A DNA stretch of 64,000 bases, from NCBI RefSeq assembly GCF_014189535.1, contig NZ_CP050308.1, forward strand, positions 2,455,501 to 2,519,500, read 5' to 3'. The notes beneath the pieces were generated by a model. That model did not search any database. It was not told the origin of the DNA and saw only the letters and a list, made by a program, of their open reading frames with translations. Both the position numbers and the translations under genes were made by a program. Positions 40,119 to 51,305 of the stretch are shown piece after piece; the first letter of the stretch is position 1, and each line of letters begins with the position of its first letter. This DNA comes from Rhizobium lusitanum. GTDB lineage: Bacteria; Pseudomonadota; Alphaproteobacteria; Rhizobiales; Rhizobiaceae.

Positions 40119-40940
40119 GTGGAAAACCGGACAAGCTTCTTTCATCTTCATCTGATTTCTGACTCAACCGGCGAGACTCTGATCTCCGCCGGACGTGCTG
40201 CATCCGTGCAATTCCATGCCAGCCAGCCGATTGAGCATGTCTACCCACTGATTCGGAATCGCAAGCAGCTGCTGCCGGTTCTGGAAGCGATCGATCATAG
40301 CCCTGGCATTGTCCTCTATACGATCGTCGATCGCGAGCTTGCCGATTTCATCGACGAGCGTTGCCGGGAGATGGGTGTACCCTGCGTCAATGTGCTTGAA
40401 CCGGTCATGAACGTCTTCCAGACCTATCTCGGTACGGCGTCGCGTCGCCGGGTTGGCGCCCAGCATGTCATGAACGCCGATTATTTCGCGCGCATCGAAG
40501 CCCTGAACTTCACCATGGACCACGATGATGGTCAGATGCAGGATGATTATAATGATGCCGACGTCGTCATCATCGGCATTAGCCGGACGTCGAAGACGCC
40601 GACGAGCATTTACCTGGCGAACCGGGGCATCAAGACCGCCAATATCCCGATCATCGCTGGCGTGCCCTTACCCGAAAGCCTGATCCTGGCAACCAGGCCG
40701 TTGATCGTCGGGCTCGTAGCCACGACCGATCGGATATCCCAGGTGCGCGAAAACCGCATTCTCGGCGCGACCACCGGCTTCGACCGTGGTGGCTACACCG
40801 ATCGCGCCACCATCTCCGAAGAGCTGAAATATGCCCGGTCGCTCTGCGCGCGGCATAATTGGCCGATCATCGATGTCACCCGCCGCTCGATCGAGGAGAC
40901 GGCAGCCGCGATTGTTGCCCTGCGCCCGAAGCTGCGCTAA
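40119..40940 (+). CDS. ppsR: Pyruvate, water dikinase (PEP synthase) regulatory protein PpsR
   Basis: The DUF299-family protein is a bifunctional ADP-dependent kinase and phosphorylase that switches PEP synthase or pyruvate phosphate dikinase off and on. [14 protein letters not shown] near the start, [10 protein letters not shown], and the P-loop-like [21 protein letters not shown] (near residue 150) are diagnostic, as is [15 protein letters not shown] at the end. GTG 40119 ([11 protein letters not shown]) after GGAAAG gives 273 residues, the length I expect for rhizobial members. An ATG at 40107 would add four. It is the first gene on the right side of the origin and is followed by maf. Confidence 0.9.
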   Translation: MENRTSFFHLHLISDSTGETLISAGRAASVQFHASQPIEHVYPLIRNRKQLLPVLEAIDHSPGIVLYTIVDRELADFIDERCREMGVPCVNVLEPVMNVFQTYLGTASRRRVGAQHVMNADYFARIEALNFTMDHDDGQMQDDYNDADVVIIGISRTSKTPTSIYLANRGIKTANIPIIAGVPLPESLILATRPLIVGLVATTDRISQVRENRILGATTGFDRGGYTDRATISEELKYARSLCARHNWPIIDVTRRSIEETAAAIVALRPKLR

Positions 40941-40978
40941 GCGCTGCATAGCATTATATTTTCAAGGTTCGTCTGATC

Positions 40979-41578
40979 ATGACCACGCCGCTCATCCTTG
41001 CCTCTTCCAGTTCGTTCCGACGGATGTTGATGGAAAATGCCGGCCTGCATTTCCAGGCGCTTGCGGCTGATATCGACGAGCGCGCGATCGAAGCGCCTTT
41101 GGAGCGGGATGGCGCCGGACCGGATGCTGTGGCGCTGGTGCTGGCCAAGGCCAAGGCCAAAGAGGTGAGCGACCGTTTTCCGGGATCACTCGTCATCGGC
41201 TCGGATCAGACCATGTCGCTCGGCAGCCAAGTCTTCCACAAGCCGAAGACAATGGCGGAGGCGGAGAACCATCTGCGGAGCTTGTCGGGCAAGACCCACC
41301 GCCTGAACAGCGCCATCGCCTTGGCACGCAACGGCGATATCATCTGGGAGCATGTGTCCCACGCCGAACTGACGATGCGCGATCTCTCCGCTGAGTTCGT
41401 CCATCGCCACCTGACCCGTGTCGGCGGCAAGGCCTTGTCGAGCGTCGGCGCCTATCAGCTCGAGGGTGAGGGGATCCAGCTCTTCTCGAAAATCGACGGC
41501 GATTATTTCACCATTATCGGGTTGCCGATGTTGCCGCTCCTGCAAAAACTTCGCGAATTGGGGGCGATCGATGGGTGA
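40979..41578 (+). CDS. maf: Maf-like nucleotide pyrophosphatase
   Basis: The 199-residue protein belongs to the Maf/HAM1 superfamily of nucleoside triphosphate pyrophosphatases, which remove non-canonical or modified nucleotides. The N-terminal [18 protein letters not shown], the E/D-rich ERAIEAPL, the [17 protein letters not shown] segment and the C-terminal [28 protein letters not shown] are all family motifs. It is 38 bp after ppsR and overlaps aroE by 8 bp. Which Maf subclass (YhdE or YceF type) it is cannot be settled by eye. Confidence 0.93.
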   Translation: MTTPLILASSSSFRRMLMENAGLHFQALAADIDERAIEAPLERDGAGPDAVALVLAKAKAKEVSDRFPGSLVIGSDQTMSLGSQVFHKPKTMAEAENHLRSLSGKTHRLNSAIALARNGDIIWEHVSHAELTMRDLSAEFVHRHLTRVGGKALSSVGAYQLEGEGIQLFSKIDGDYFTIIGLPMLPLLQKLRELGAIDG

Positions 41579-42431
41579 TTCACGTGAAACACACGGCCAG
41601 AATGCCTTCGTCACGGGCTATCCTGTCAAGCATTCGCGCTCCCCGTTGATCCATGGTTATTGGCTGCGCTCGCTCGAGCTTGCGGGCAGCTATCGTGCGC
41701 ATGAAGTCTCCCCGGATGGCTTTCCGGCCTTCATCGCGGCTTTGAAAGATGGCTCAAGCGGCTACATCGGCGGCAATGTGACGATCCCGCACAAGGAGAT
41801 CGCCTTCAAGCTGGCGGATCGGCCGGACGAACTGTCCGAGGAGCTTGGCGCGTCGAACACGCTCTGGATCGAGGATGGGCTGCTGCACGCGACCAACACC
41901 GACGGCCGCGGCTTCACCGCCAACCTCGACGAGCGTCATTCCGGCTGGGACCACACCGACCGGGTAGTGATCCTCGGTGCCGGCGGCGCCAGCCGTGCCG
42001 TCATCCAGGCGGTGCGGGACCGTGGTGTCGGAGAGATTCATGTCGTCAACCGCACCGTCGAGCGGGCACAAGAACTGTCGGATCGCTTTGGCGCGCATGT
42101 CCATGCCCATCCTATGGGCGCGCTGGGCGAGGTGATGCGAGGCGCCGGTCTCTTCATCAATACGACGTCGCTCGGCATGGAAAACGAAGTGGCGCCCACA
42201 ATCGATTTTTCGCCGCTCGCTGAAAACGCTGTTGTCACCGACATTGTCTATGTGCCGTTGAAAACCCCATTGCTGGCGCAGGCCGAGGAACAGGGCCTTG
42301 CCATTGTCGATGGCCTCGGCATGCTGCTGCATCAGGCGGTGCCGGGTTTTGAAAAATGGTTCGGCAAGCGTCCCTTGGTCGATGAGGTGCTGCGAGCTCT
42401 GATTATCGCCGATATGGATAAGCACCGATGA
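41571..42431 (+). CDS. aroE: Shikimate dehydrogenase AroE
   Basis: The 286-residue NADPH enzyme reduces 3-dehydroshikimate in aromatic amino-acid synthesis. The substrate site [11 protein letters not shown], the catalytic lysine in [17 protein letters not shown], the nucleotide motif [13 protein letters not shown], and NTTSLGM are all present. The start [18 protein letters not shown] overlaps the end of maf. The codons for DSRET contain a parS-like site, just as the start of rsmG does. A 4-bp overlap with coaE shows tight coupling. Confidence 0.95.
   Translation: MGDSRETHGQNAFVTGYPVKHSRSPLIHGYWLRSLELAGSYRAHEVSPDGFPAFIAALKDGSSGYIGGNVTIPHKEIAFKLADRPDELSEELGASNTLWIEDGLLHATNTDGRGFTANLDERHSGWDHTDRVVILGAGGASRAVIQAVRDRGVGEIHVVNRTVERAQELSDRFGAHVHAHPMGALGEVMRGAGLFINTTSLGMENEVAPTIDFSPLAENAVVTDIVYVPLKTPLLAQAEEQGLAIVDGLGMLLHQAVPGFEKWFGKRPLVDEVLRALIIADMDKHR
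41576..41591. promoter_or_regulatory. parS-like site (15/16) inside aroE / end of maf
   Basis: TGATTCACGTGAAACA matches TGTTTCACGTGAAACA at 15 of 16 positions. It spans the last bases of maf and codons 2-7 of aroE, on the other side of the presumed origin from parAB (about 1.5 kb away). Confidence 0.75.
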
Positions 42432-43051
42432 TACGCGTTGGCCTCACCGGTTCGATCGGCATGGGAAAGTCGACCTCGGGCAAACTGTTCGCCGAGGCCG
42501 GCATTCCCGTCAACGATGCCGATGCGGTGGTGCATGATCTTTATAGCGATAGCGGCGAAGCCGTTCCGCTGATCGAGGCCGCTTTTCCGGGAACGACGAA
42601 AAATGGGACCGTCGACCGGCAGGAGCTTGGCCGTCAATTGGCCGTCGATCCCTCCGGCTTCAAGCGCCTGGAGGCGATCGTCCATCCGTTGGTGCGGCAG
42701 CGTGAACGGATATTTCTGGATCATCAACGCTCCGCCGGTGCCGATATCGTCGTGCTGGATATTCCGCTGTTGTTCGAGACCGGTGCGGATCAAAGGGTCG
42801 AGAAGATCGTCGTCGTGAGCTGCGATCCAAAGATTCAGAGAGAAAGAGTGCTTGCCCGGCCCGGCATGACGGAGGAAAAATTCAACATGATTCTCTCCCG
42901 TCAGACGCCGGATGCGGAGAAACGGGCTCGGGCCGACTATATTATCGATACCAGTCACAGCATCGACGTGACGCGAGAGCAGATAAGAGACATCATAGCG
43001 GACCTCCGGCGCCAAGCGGTGGACGGTGGACCCACAGGCGGAGAGCCCTGA
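42428..43051 (+). CDS. coaE: Dephospho-CoA kinase CoaE
   Basis: The 207-residue P-loop kinase phosphorylates dephospho-CoA, the last step of coenzyme A synthesis. GSIGMGKS at 8-15 is the Walker A motif. [15 protein letters not shown] and [14 protein letters not shown] are family landmarks. The tail after about residue 195 is short and variable. It overlaps aroE by 4 bp and is followed 1 bp later by dnaQ. Confidence 0.95.
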   Translation: MIRVGLTGSIGMGKSTSGKLFAEAGIPVNDADAVVHDLYSDSGEAVPLIEAAFPGTTKNGTVDRQELGRQLAVDPSGFKRLEAIVHPLVRQRERIFLDHQRSAGADIVVLDIPLLFETGADQRVEKIVVVSCDPKIQRERVLARPGMTEEKFNMILSRQTPDAEKRARADYIIDTSHSIDVTREQIRDIIADLRRQAVDGGPTGGEP

Positions 43052-43052
43052 T

Positions 43053-43769
43053 ATGCGCGAGATCATTTTCGATACGGAAACCACCGGGCTCGACAACAAG
43101 GCCGACCGGATCATCGAAATCGGCGGCATTGAGCTCTTCAATCACTTTCCGACCGGCAAGACCCTGCATCTCTATATCAATCCCGGCGACCGCAAGGTTC
43201 ATCCGGACGCGCTGGCCGTGCACGGCATCACCGACGAGTCCCTGAAGGACAAGCCGCCCTTTGCCGACGTTGCCGACGAGATACTGGCCTTTTTCGAAGG
43301 AGCCAAGTGGATCGCCCACAATGCCACCTTCGACATGGGCTTCGTCAATGCCGAGTTCGCCCGGCTTGGCCGTCCGCCGATCCTACCCGACATGGTGACC
43401 GACACTTTGGCCATGGCGCGGCGCAAGCATCCGATGGGGCCGAACTCGCTGGATGCGCTCTGCCGGCGCTACGGCATCGACAATTCCCACCGCACCCGAC
43501 ATGGCGCGCTTCTCGACTCCGAATTGCTGGCAGACGTCTATATCGAAATGATCGGCGGCCGACAGACGGCGCTTGGGCTTGGCAGCAGCAACGGTTCGTC
43601 CGCGCGGTCCCGCCAGAATGATGACGCGGAAGAGGTCGTCGCGGATATTCTGGCGCGGCCTCAGCCCTTGCCTGGCAGGGTGAGCGAGACTGAGGAGGCC
43701 GCTCACACCGCCCTCGTTGCCAAGCTGGGCGAAAAGGGCATCTGGGCGAAATATCGCACATCGAACTGA
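43053..43769 (+). CDS. dnaQ: DNA polymerase III subunit epsilon DnaQ
   Basis: The 238-residue protein is the 3'-5' proofreading exonuclease. Exo I is FDTETTG (Asp7, Glu9), Exo II is HNATFDMGFVNAE, and Exo III is HGALLDSELLA, with the histidine and aspartate of the DEDDh type. The C-terminal tail (about 180-238) links to the polymerase alpha subunit. The ATG at 43053 follows GGAGAG and abuts the coaE stop. The order maf-aroE-coaE-dnaQ-secB near the origin is common in alphaproteobacteria. The last plus-strand gene of this operon, it converges on the LysE-type gene with only 28 bp between stops. Confidence 0.96.
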   Translation: MREIIFDTETTGLDNKADRIIEIGGIELFNHFPTGKTLHLYINPGDRKVHPDALAVHGITDESLKDKPPFADVADEILAFFEGAKWIAHNATFDMGFVNAEFARLGRPPILPDMVTDTLAMARRKHPMGPNSLDALCRRYGIDNSHRTRHGALLDSELLADVYIEMIGGRQTALGLGSSNGSSARSRQNDDAEEVVADILARPQPLPGRVSETEEAAHTALVAKLGEKGIWAKYRTSN

Positions 43770-43797
43770 GGGATATCTCAAGCGCTCGAAGGCTGAG

Positions 43798-44430
43798 CTA
43801 GGTCCTGGTTCCCAGAGCAAGCCGGCAGGCCAGCCCCGCAAACACGGTCGCGAGAAGATATTGCGGCAGTTTCGGAAATCGGGAAAATCCGGCAAGGCGG
43901 GCGCGAATATGGCTGCCAACCAGGATCACCGAGCCATTCACCAAGAAACCGATCCCGTTCAATATCGTGGCGAGCAGAAGCATTTGCCCGATCATCGAGC
44001 CGCCCTCGGTGCTGACGAATTGAGGGAACAGGGCAAGGACGAACAGCACCATTTTCGGGTTCAGAAGATTGGTCGCAAGGCCTTCTGCGAAAATCCGCCT
44101 GTTTGAAAGCCGCTTCAGCGCTGAAGTTGGAGAAAAGCTCGATCCTTGCGAGCGGATCGTTTTGTAGGCCAGATAGAGAAGATAGACACAGCCGGCCCAA
44201 CGCACGATCTCATAGGCGATCGGCACGGTCATGAAGAGCTGCGAGAGGCTGAGCGCGGCAGCAAGAGCATGACAGTAGGTGCCAAGCGCAATGCCTGCAT
44301 AGGTCAGAAAACCCGCGGCCCGTCCCTGGCTGACGCTGCGCGAAGCGATCAGCAGCATATCGGGGCCGGGTGTGGCGGTGAGAACCACGGCGGCGGCGGC
44401 AAAAAGTGCAATTGTGGAGAGATCCGGCAT
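43798..44430 (-). CDS. LysE/RhtB-family exporter
   Basis: The 210-residue membrane protein has six hydrophobic segments and the family N-terminus TPGPDMLLIASRSVSQGRAAG (about 20-40). NLLNPKMVLFVLALFPQFV lies near the middle. Members export amino acids such as lysine, homoserine and threonine or related compounds, and specificity is not visible. It is the last gene on the minus strand before dnaQ, separated from secB by a terminator, so it is probably transcribed alone. Confidence 0.9.
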   Translation of the reverse strand: MPDLSTIALFAAAAVVLTATPGPDMLLIASRSVSQGRAAGFLTYAGIALGTYCHALAAALSLSQLFMTVPIAYEIVRWAGCVYLLYLAYKTIRSQGSSFSPTSALKRLSNRRIFAEGLATNLLNPKMVLFVLALFPQFVSTEGGSMIGQMLLLATILNGIGFLVNGSVILVGSHIRARLAGFSRFPKLPQYLLATVFAGLACRLALGTRT

Positions 44431-44517
44431 AAGTCTTCCCTTCGGATGGAGCCGGAATTCCCGTCTAGCAAATTTCGACCAAATGGCAAGTCATGCCTGG
44501 CGTGTTCTCCAAACGAA

Positions 44518-44546
44518 AAATGCCCGGATCAATCATCCGGGCATTT
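44518..44546. terminator. Bidirectional terminator downstream of secB
   Basis: AAATGCCCGGAT (44518-44529) pairs perfectly with ATCCGGGCATTT (44535-44546). A and T runs flank both sides. It ends the minus-strand secB transcript 30 bp after the stop. Confidence 0.9.
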
Positions 44547-44576
44547 TTATTTCTATCGATGGAACCGGCCGTGGGC

Positions 44577-45056
44577 TTAGTTCGGAACCGCCGAAACCTG
44601 GGCGCGGGCCTGTTCTTCGGCCATGCGCTGCGTGAACATCTGCGCGAAATCGATCGGGTCGATCATCAGCGGCGGGAAGCCGCCGTTGCGGGTGATGTCG
44701 GCGATGATCTGACGGGCGAAGGGGAACAGCAGGCGCGGGCACTCGATGAAGAGCAGCGGCAGCATATGTTCCTGCGGGAAGTCGGTGATGCGGAAAACGC
44801 CGCCATAGACCAGCTCGGTATGGAAGAGAACCCGGTCGCCATCCTTGGCGTCGGCATTCAGCGTCAGCACGACGTCGAAATCGGAATCCGACAGCGGGTT
44901 GGCGTTGACGTTGACATTGATGTTGATATCGGGAGCGTTTTCCCGAGCCTGCAGCGAGCGCGGTGCACCTGGATTTTCGAAGGAAAGATCCTTGGTGTAT
45001 TGAGCAAGGATGGTAAGGCTCGGGCTGGCTGCGCCGTTGCTGTTTTCGTTGGCCAT
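44577..45056 (-). CDS. secB: Protein-export chaperone SecB
   Basis: The 159-residue cytosolic tetrameric chaperone keeps preproteins unfolded and hands them to Sec[18 protein letters not shown] near the N-terminus, [16 protein letters not shown] and the C-terminal [21 protein letters not shown] are conserved. The ATG at 45056 follows AGAGGAAA, and 11 extra codons upstream were rejected. It ends at a strong terminator, 94 bp downstream of fxsA on the same strand. Confidence 0.96.
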   Translation of the reverse strand: MANENSNGAASPSLTILAQYTKDLSFENPGAPRSLQARENAPDININVNVNANPLSDSDFDVVLTLNADAKDGDRVLFHTELVYGGVFRITDFPQEHMLPLLFIECPRLLFPFARQIIADITRNGGFPPLMIDPIDFAQMFTQRMAEEQARAQVSAVPN

Positions 45057-45150
45057 GGGGTTTCCTCTGACGTCAATAGGTGTCGCCATCTAGCATTTCG
45101 AACAAGGGCTTACAACCCTCAAGCCCTAGGCGATCCGGAGCCCTGTCGCC

Positions 45151-45675
45151 CTACTCTTCAAGGCGTTTGCGGTCCGACCAGGGCGAATTGCGATCGGGTT
45201 CGCGATGGAAATCGGTCTCGTCCAGATCGACGACCCGTCCAGTGCCGGACGGCCGGGGTTGAGGGCCGGGCGCTGTATTCGGGCCAGGCCCGCGTCTGAA
45301 CGGGCGCGTACTGCCAAGGACGACGATACGCTTGCGCAGGACTTTCCAGGCAAGCTCGCGCACGGCAGGAATGAAGAGCAGTAGGCCGATTATATCGGAT
45401 AGGAAGCCGGGCAGCATCAGGAAGAATGCAGCAATGACAATCATGGCGCCATGCACCATCTCGCGGCCGGGGTCGCCACCATTGCGGCTTTCAGCCGAAA
45501 TGCGCTGCAGAATGCCGATGCCCTGGATCCTGAGAAGGGCTGCGCCCAGAACGGCGCTCAGGATGACCAGTGCCAATGTCGCCCACACTCCGAGCATTTT
45601 GCCGACGACGATGAATCCGGCGATTTCGGCAAGCGGCATCAGGAAGACGAAGATAGGTACAAGGGATAGGCGCAT
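45151..45675 (-). CDS. FxsA-family inner-membrane protein
   Basis: The 174-residue protein has three to four hydrophobic segments in the first 115 residues. It shows the FxsA pattern: PLAEIAGFIVVGKMLGV, then GAALLRIQGI, and FFLMLPGFLSDIIGLLLFIP. A polar, proline-rich tail follows. FxsA of E. coli relieves phage T7 exclusion by the F plasmid when overproduced, but the normal function is unknown. It is divergent from timA and lies upstream of secB, a usual order in rhizobia. Confidence 0.9.
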   Translation of the reverse strand: MRLSLVPIFVFLMPLAEIAGFIVVGKMLGVWATLALVILSAVLGAALLRIQGIGILQRISAESRNGGDPGREMVHGAMIVIAAFFLMLPGFLSDIIGLLLFIPAVRELAWKVLRKRIVVLGSTRPFRRGPGPNTAPGPQPRPSGTGRVVDLDETDFHREPDRNSPWSDRKRLEE

Positions 45676-45872
45676 GTTACGGTGTCCTGGAAGCGGTCGT
45701 ATCTCTGACTTAGCATGATTTGGCTCGAAAACCGCGTCACACTTTAGGGAATGATGCTAAAGCGTTAGTCCATCGTATGTAATAAAGATACCGGTCCGCT
45801 ATTTGAATGATGGATGGATGCAGACTATATGGGGAATGAAACTCTTAATTTTAATGGTGGTTCCGACACGAG

Positions 45873-46574
45873 ATGGGTGCAAACGACTTTGTGACGATCT
45901 TTTTCCTGGTGGCAGCGGTGCTGATTTTCTTTCAGCTGCGCAGCGTCCTTGGCCGCCGCACGGGGAATGAGAAGCCGCCGCGCGATCTCTATGGTTCGCC
46001 CGATCAGGCCGCTGGCCCGAATGCTCCTGATGCTGGCAAGGTGGTGACCTTGCCGCGCCGCGATGCGACCGAGGATGAGGACCGCTTCGCCGCAATCGAT
46101 GCCTTCACGGCAGCCGGCACGCCGCTCAATGATTCGCTGCGCGAATTGAACAAGGCCGATCCGAGCTTCAATCCGAAGGAATTCGTCAACGGCGCCCGCA
46201 TGGCCTACGAGATGATCGTCATGGCTTTTGCCGATGGCGACCGCAACGCGCTCAAGGGTCTGTTGTCGCCCGAGGTCTATGAAGGCTTCGATGCGGCCAT
46301 CACCGAGCGCGAGAGCAAGGGCGAAAAGGTGAAATCCACGTTCGTCGGCATCGACAAGGCCGATCTCGTCAGCGCCGAGATGAAGGACACGGAAGCCACG
46401 GTGACCATGCGCATCGTCAGCCAGATGATTTCGGCGACCTACGACAAGGGCGGCACGCTGATCGATGGCGATGCCGAGTCTGTGGCGGAGATCAGCGATG
46501 TCTGGACCTTTGCCCGCGACAGCCGCTCGCGCGATCCCAACTGGAAACTCGTGGCGACCGAATCCGAACAATGA
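45873..46574 (+). CDS. Tim44/TimA-family membrane protein
   Basis: The 233-residue product has one N-terminal membrane anchor (FVTIFFLVAAVLIFFQLRSVLG, at 6-27; more than one segment is not seen). It ends with a Tim44-like domain from about residue 80 (FNPKEFVNGARMAYEMIVMA, LKGLLSPEVYEGF, then VSEISDVWTFARD-type end). These alphaproteobacterial proteins resemble mitochondrial Tim44, but their role is not settled. It overlaps mltA by 4 bp and starts the timA-mltA-smr-xre unit. The promoter must be in the 197-bp gap to divergent fxsA. Confidence 0.88.
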   Translation: MGANDFVTIFFLVAAVLIFFQLRSVLGRRTGNEKPPRDLYGSPDQAAGPNAPDAGKVVTLPRRDATEDEDRFAAIDAFTAAGTPLNDSLRELNKADPSFNPKEFVNGARMAYEMIVMAFADGDRNALKGLLSPEVYEGFDAAITERESKGEKVKSTFVGIDKADLVSAEMKDTEATVTMRIVSQMISATYDKGGTLIDGDAESVAEISDVWTFARDSRSRDPNWKLVATESEQ

Positions 46575-47688
46575 CGACCGCATCGAAGGATTTCAGGCTG
46601 GAGCCGGCAACCTTCGCCGATCTGAAGGGCTGGGGGGATGATGATCCCTCCAGCCTTTTTCGTGCGATGAGGGACTGTCGTTACCATGTCCGGGACGTAA
46701 AGCCCTATCGCACCGGTGCCGCCGGCCTGAATGCCGAAGATCTCCTGACCCTGCTCGACGATGCCGAAGGTTATGAGCCGCGCGACGCGGCCGAGGCTCG
46801 CGCTTTCTTCGAAGAACGCTGCCAGCCCTTTTTCATCCGACGTGGAGATGGCGGCAGAGGTTTCGTGACCGCCTTTTTCGAGCCGGAAATTACCGTTTCC
46901 GCGACGCCGGAGGAGACCTATCGCTATCCCTTTTATCGCCGGCCGGATGATCTGATCGATCTCGATGATGCCAACAGGCCCGCCGGGCTCGATCCATCCT
47001 ACATGTTCGGCAGGTCGAAAGACGGAGTGATCTCCGCCTATCCCGACCGGGGCGAAATCGATCGCGGCTATCTGGAGGGCAGGGGCCTGGAGATCGCCTG
47101 GGCGAAGTCCAAGGTCGATGTCTTCTTCGTGCATGTGCAGGGGGCTGCCCGGCTGCGCTATCCCGATGGGCACATGGGCCGTATCACCTATGCCGCCAAG
47201 GCCGGCCACGCTTTCTCGGCCGTCGGCCGCCTGCTCATCGAGCGTGGTCTGCTTGAGCGGGCAACGATCTCGATGCAGACGATCCGCGATTGGCTCTACG
47301 CCCATCCGCAGGAAGTCGACGAAGTCCTGTGGCATAACCGGTCCTATATTTTTTTCGCGAGGCCGATGTCAGTGATCCCGGGCTCGGCCCGATCGCGGCA
47401 GCGAAAGTGCCGCTGGTTGCTGGTCGTTCGCTGGCGGTCGACCGGCTGATCCACACCTTCGGCTTTCCCTTCTTCATCCAGTCGGAAAGTCTGACCCATC
47501 TCGATGCCGGCCAGTCCTTCGGGCGGCTGATGCTGGCGCTCGATACCGGCTCGGCGATCGTCGGTCCGGCGCGTGGCGATATCTTCACCGGTTCCGGCTA
47601 CGATGCCGGAGAGCTTGCCGGAACTGTGCGCAACGACGCGGATTTTTATATATTGGTTCCAAAGGCGGCAGCTCAGAGGTTTGGCTGA
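46571..47688 (+). CDS. mltA: Membrane-bound lytic transglycosylase MltA, apparent 1-base frameshift
   Basis: The protein cleaves peptidoglycan glycan strands. The MltA barrel part includes FVTAFFEPEITVSATPEETY and a region reading VHVQGAARLRYPDGHMGRI. The C-terminal 3D domain (VPLVAGRSLAVDRLIHTFG, LALDTGSAIVGPARGDIFTG) carries the expected aspartates. The frame breaks at the T7 run at 47349-47355: the first frame ends at 47449. Reading eight T gives SYIFFREADVSDP and a normal 372-residue protein. Sequence error is likely. No obvious signal peptide or lipobox is seen at the start. It overlaps timA (4 bp) and smr (1 bp). Confidence 0.92.
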
Positions 47689-48290
47689 TGGCCCCAGAAC
47701 GCAGAAGCCCAGAAGGCAAAAGCAAAGACCGAAAGCTCAGCACGGATGAGCGTGTCCTCTGGGGCAAGGTGGCGAAAAGCACCCGGCCGATGCCAGGGCG
47801 ACAGGCCGACATGGAGGCTTTCGAGGAAGTCCTGGCGGCAGAGGCAAGGGCGGAGGAGACCGTGCGCGCCGAAAAGGCGAGGGTCGCTCCGATAACACCA
47901 GCCGATCCGCAAACTCCGCCATCGGTGGCAAAACAGCCCTCTGGTGCGCATTACCCGCTGGAACGGCCGGTCAAGCGCAAGATCGCCAAGGGCCGGCTGG
48001 CGCTGGAAGCGCGGATCGACCTTCATGGGCTGATCCAGAGCGAGGCGCATGTGATGCTTCTGGATTTCCTTTTCCGGGCGCATGAGCGCGGCCTTCGCCA
48101 TGTGCTTGTCATCACCGGCAAGGGGAGCTCCATGGGCAGCGACGGTGCCTTGAAGCGTGCCGTGCCGCTGTGGTTTTCCAAGCCGGAATTCCGCTTCCTG
48201 ATTTCCTCCTACGAAACTGCGGCGCAGCACCATGGCGGCGAGGGCGCCCTCTATATCCGCCTGTCGCGGCCAAAGGGGGACAGGCCTTGA
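47688..48290 (+). CDS. Smr/MutS2-type domain protein
   Basis: The 200-residue protein has a variable, charged N-terminal half and a C-terminal Smr domain beginning with IDLHGLIQSEAHVMLLDFL (near residue 108). HVLVITGKGSSMGSDGALKR follows. Smr domains bind branched DNA or act on RNA, and the DLHG and TGKG motifs are the functional hallmarks. Stand-alone Smr proteins of proteobacteria are poorly defined. It overlaps mltA and xre by 1 and 4 bp, so all are probably translated from one mRNA. Confidence 0.9.
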   Translation: MAPERRSPEGKSKDRKLSTDERVLWGKVAKSTRPMPGRQADMEAFEEVLAAEARAEETVRAEKARVAPITPADPQTPPSVAKQPSGAHYPLERPVKRKIAKGRLALEARIDLHGLIQSEAHVMLLDFLFRAHERGLRHVLVITGKGSSMGSDGALKRAVPLWFSKPEFRFLISSYETAAQHHGGEGALYIRLSRPKGDRP

Positions 48291-48652
48291 CCCCTTTCGG
48301 CGAAGCGGTCCGGAAACTGAGGGCCCGCAAAGGTGTTTCGCAGAAGGACATGGCGGCGGCGCTGAATGTGACGCCGGCCTATTTATCTGCCCTGGAGCAT
48401 GGAAAGCGCGGCACGCCGACCTTCGATCTGCTGCAGCGCGTCGCCGGATATTTCAACATCATCTGGGACGAAGCGGAGGAATTGTTCCTCCTGGCGCGCT
48501 TCTCCGACCCGCGTGTCGTCGTCGATACGTCAGGTTTGGCACCGGAATATACGGCGTTTGTCAACCGCTTGGCGGGCCGGATTCGCAATCTCGATGCGAC
48601 CACGATCGGGGAACTGTCCCTGGTTCTGGAAAATGCCGGAAAAAGGGGCTGA
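48287..48652 (+). CDS. XRE-family helix-turn-helix regulator
   Basis: From TTG 48287 (after the purine-rich AAAGGGGGACAGG) the product has 121 residues. The helix-turn-helix is residues 5-60: VRKLRARKGVSQKDMAAALN with VTPAYLSALEHGKRGTPT. The rest (DEAEELFLLARFSDPRVVVD, LNRLAGRIRNLD-like) is a short conserved tail. The TTG overlaps the smr stop, so translation is coupled. Targets are unknown. The next gene, gyrB, has its own 148-bp gap. Confidence 0.87.
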   Translation: MTPFGEAVRKLRARKGVSQKDMAAALNVTPAYLSALEHGKRGTPTFDLLQRVAGYFNIIWDEAEELFLLARFSDPRVVVDTSGLAPEYTAFVNRLAGRIRNLDATTIGELSLVLENAGKRG

Positions 48653-48800
48653 AAACCGCCTTAATCCCCTGATTTATACCCCATATAGGGGCCTTCCGTT
48701 TGGAAGTTGCGGACGAAACATCCTATATTCAGGGAAAGAAAAACTGCTGATTCGTTAACGATCGGCGGTGTTCTCTAAAACACTGGAAAGACTTCAATAA

Positions 48801-51236
<2,436 letters not shown>

Positions 51237-51257
51237 TTGTCGGAATACCGACGAATG

Positions 51258-51292
51258 AAAAAGGCCCGCCTGATTTTCAGGCGGGCCTTTTT
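51258..51292. terminator. Strong bidirectional terminator after gyrB
   Basis: AAAAAGGCCCGCCTG (51258-51272) pairs perfectly over 15 bp with CAGGCGGGCCTTTTT (51278-51292). It serves gyrB on the plus strand and the nitroreductase gene on the minus strand. Confidence 0.95.
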
Positions 51293-51305
51293 ATGTTGAG
51301 ATCAA

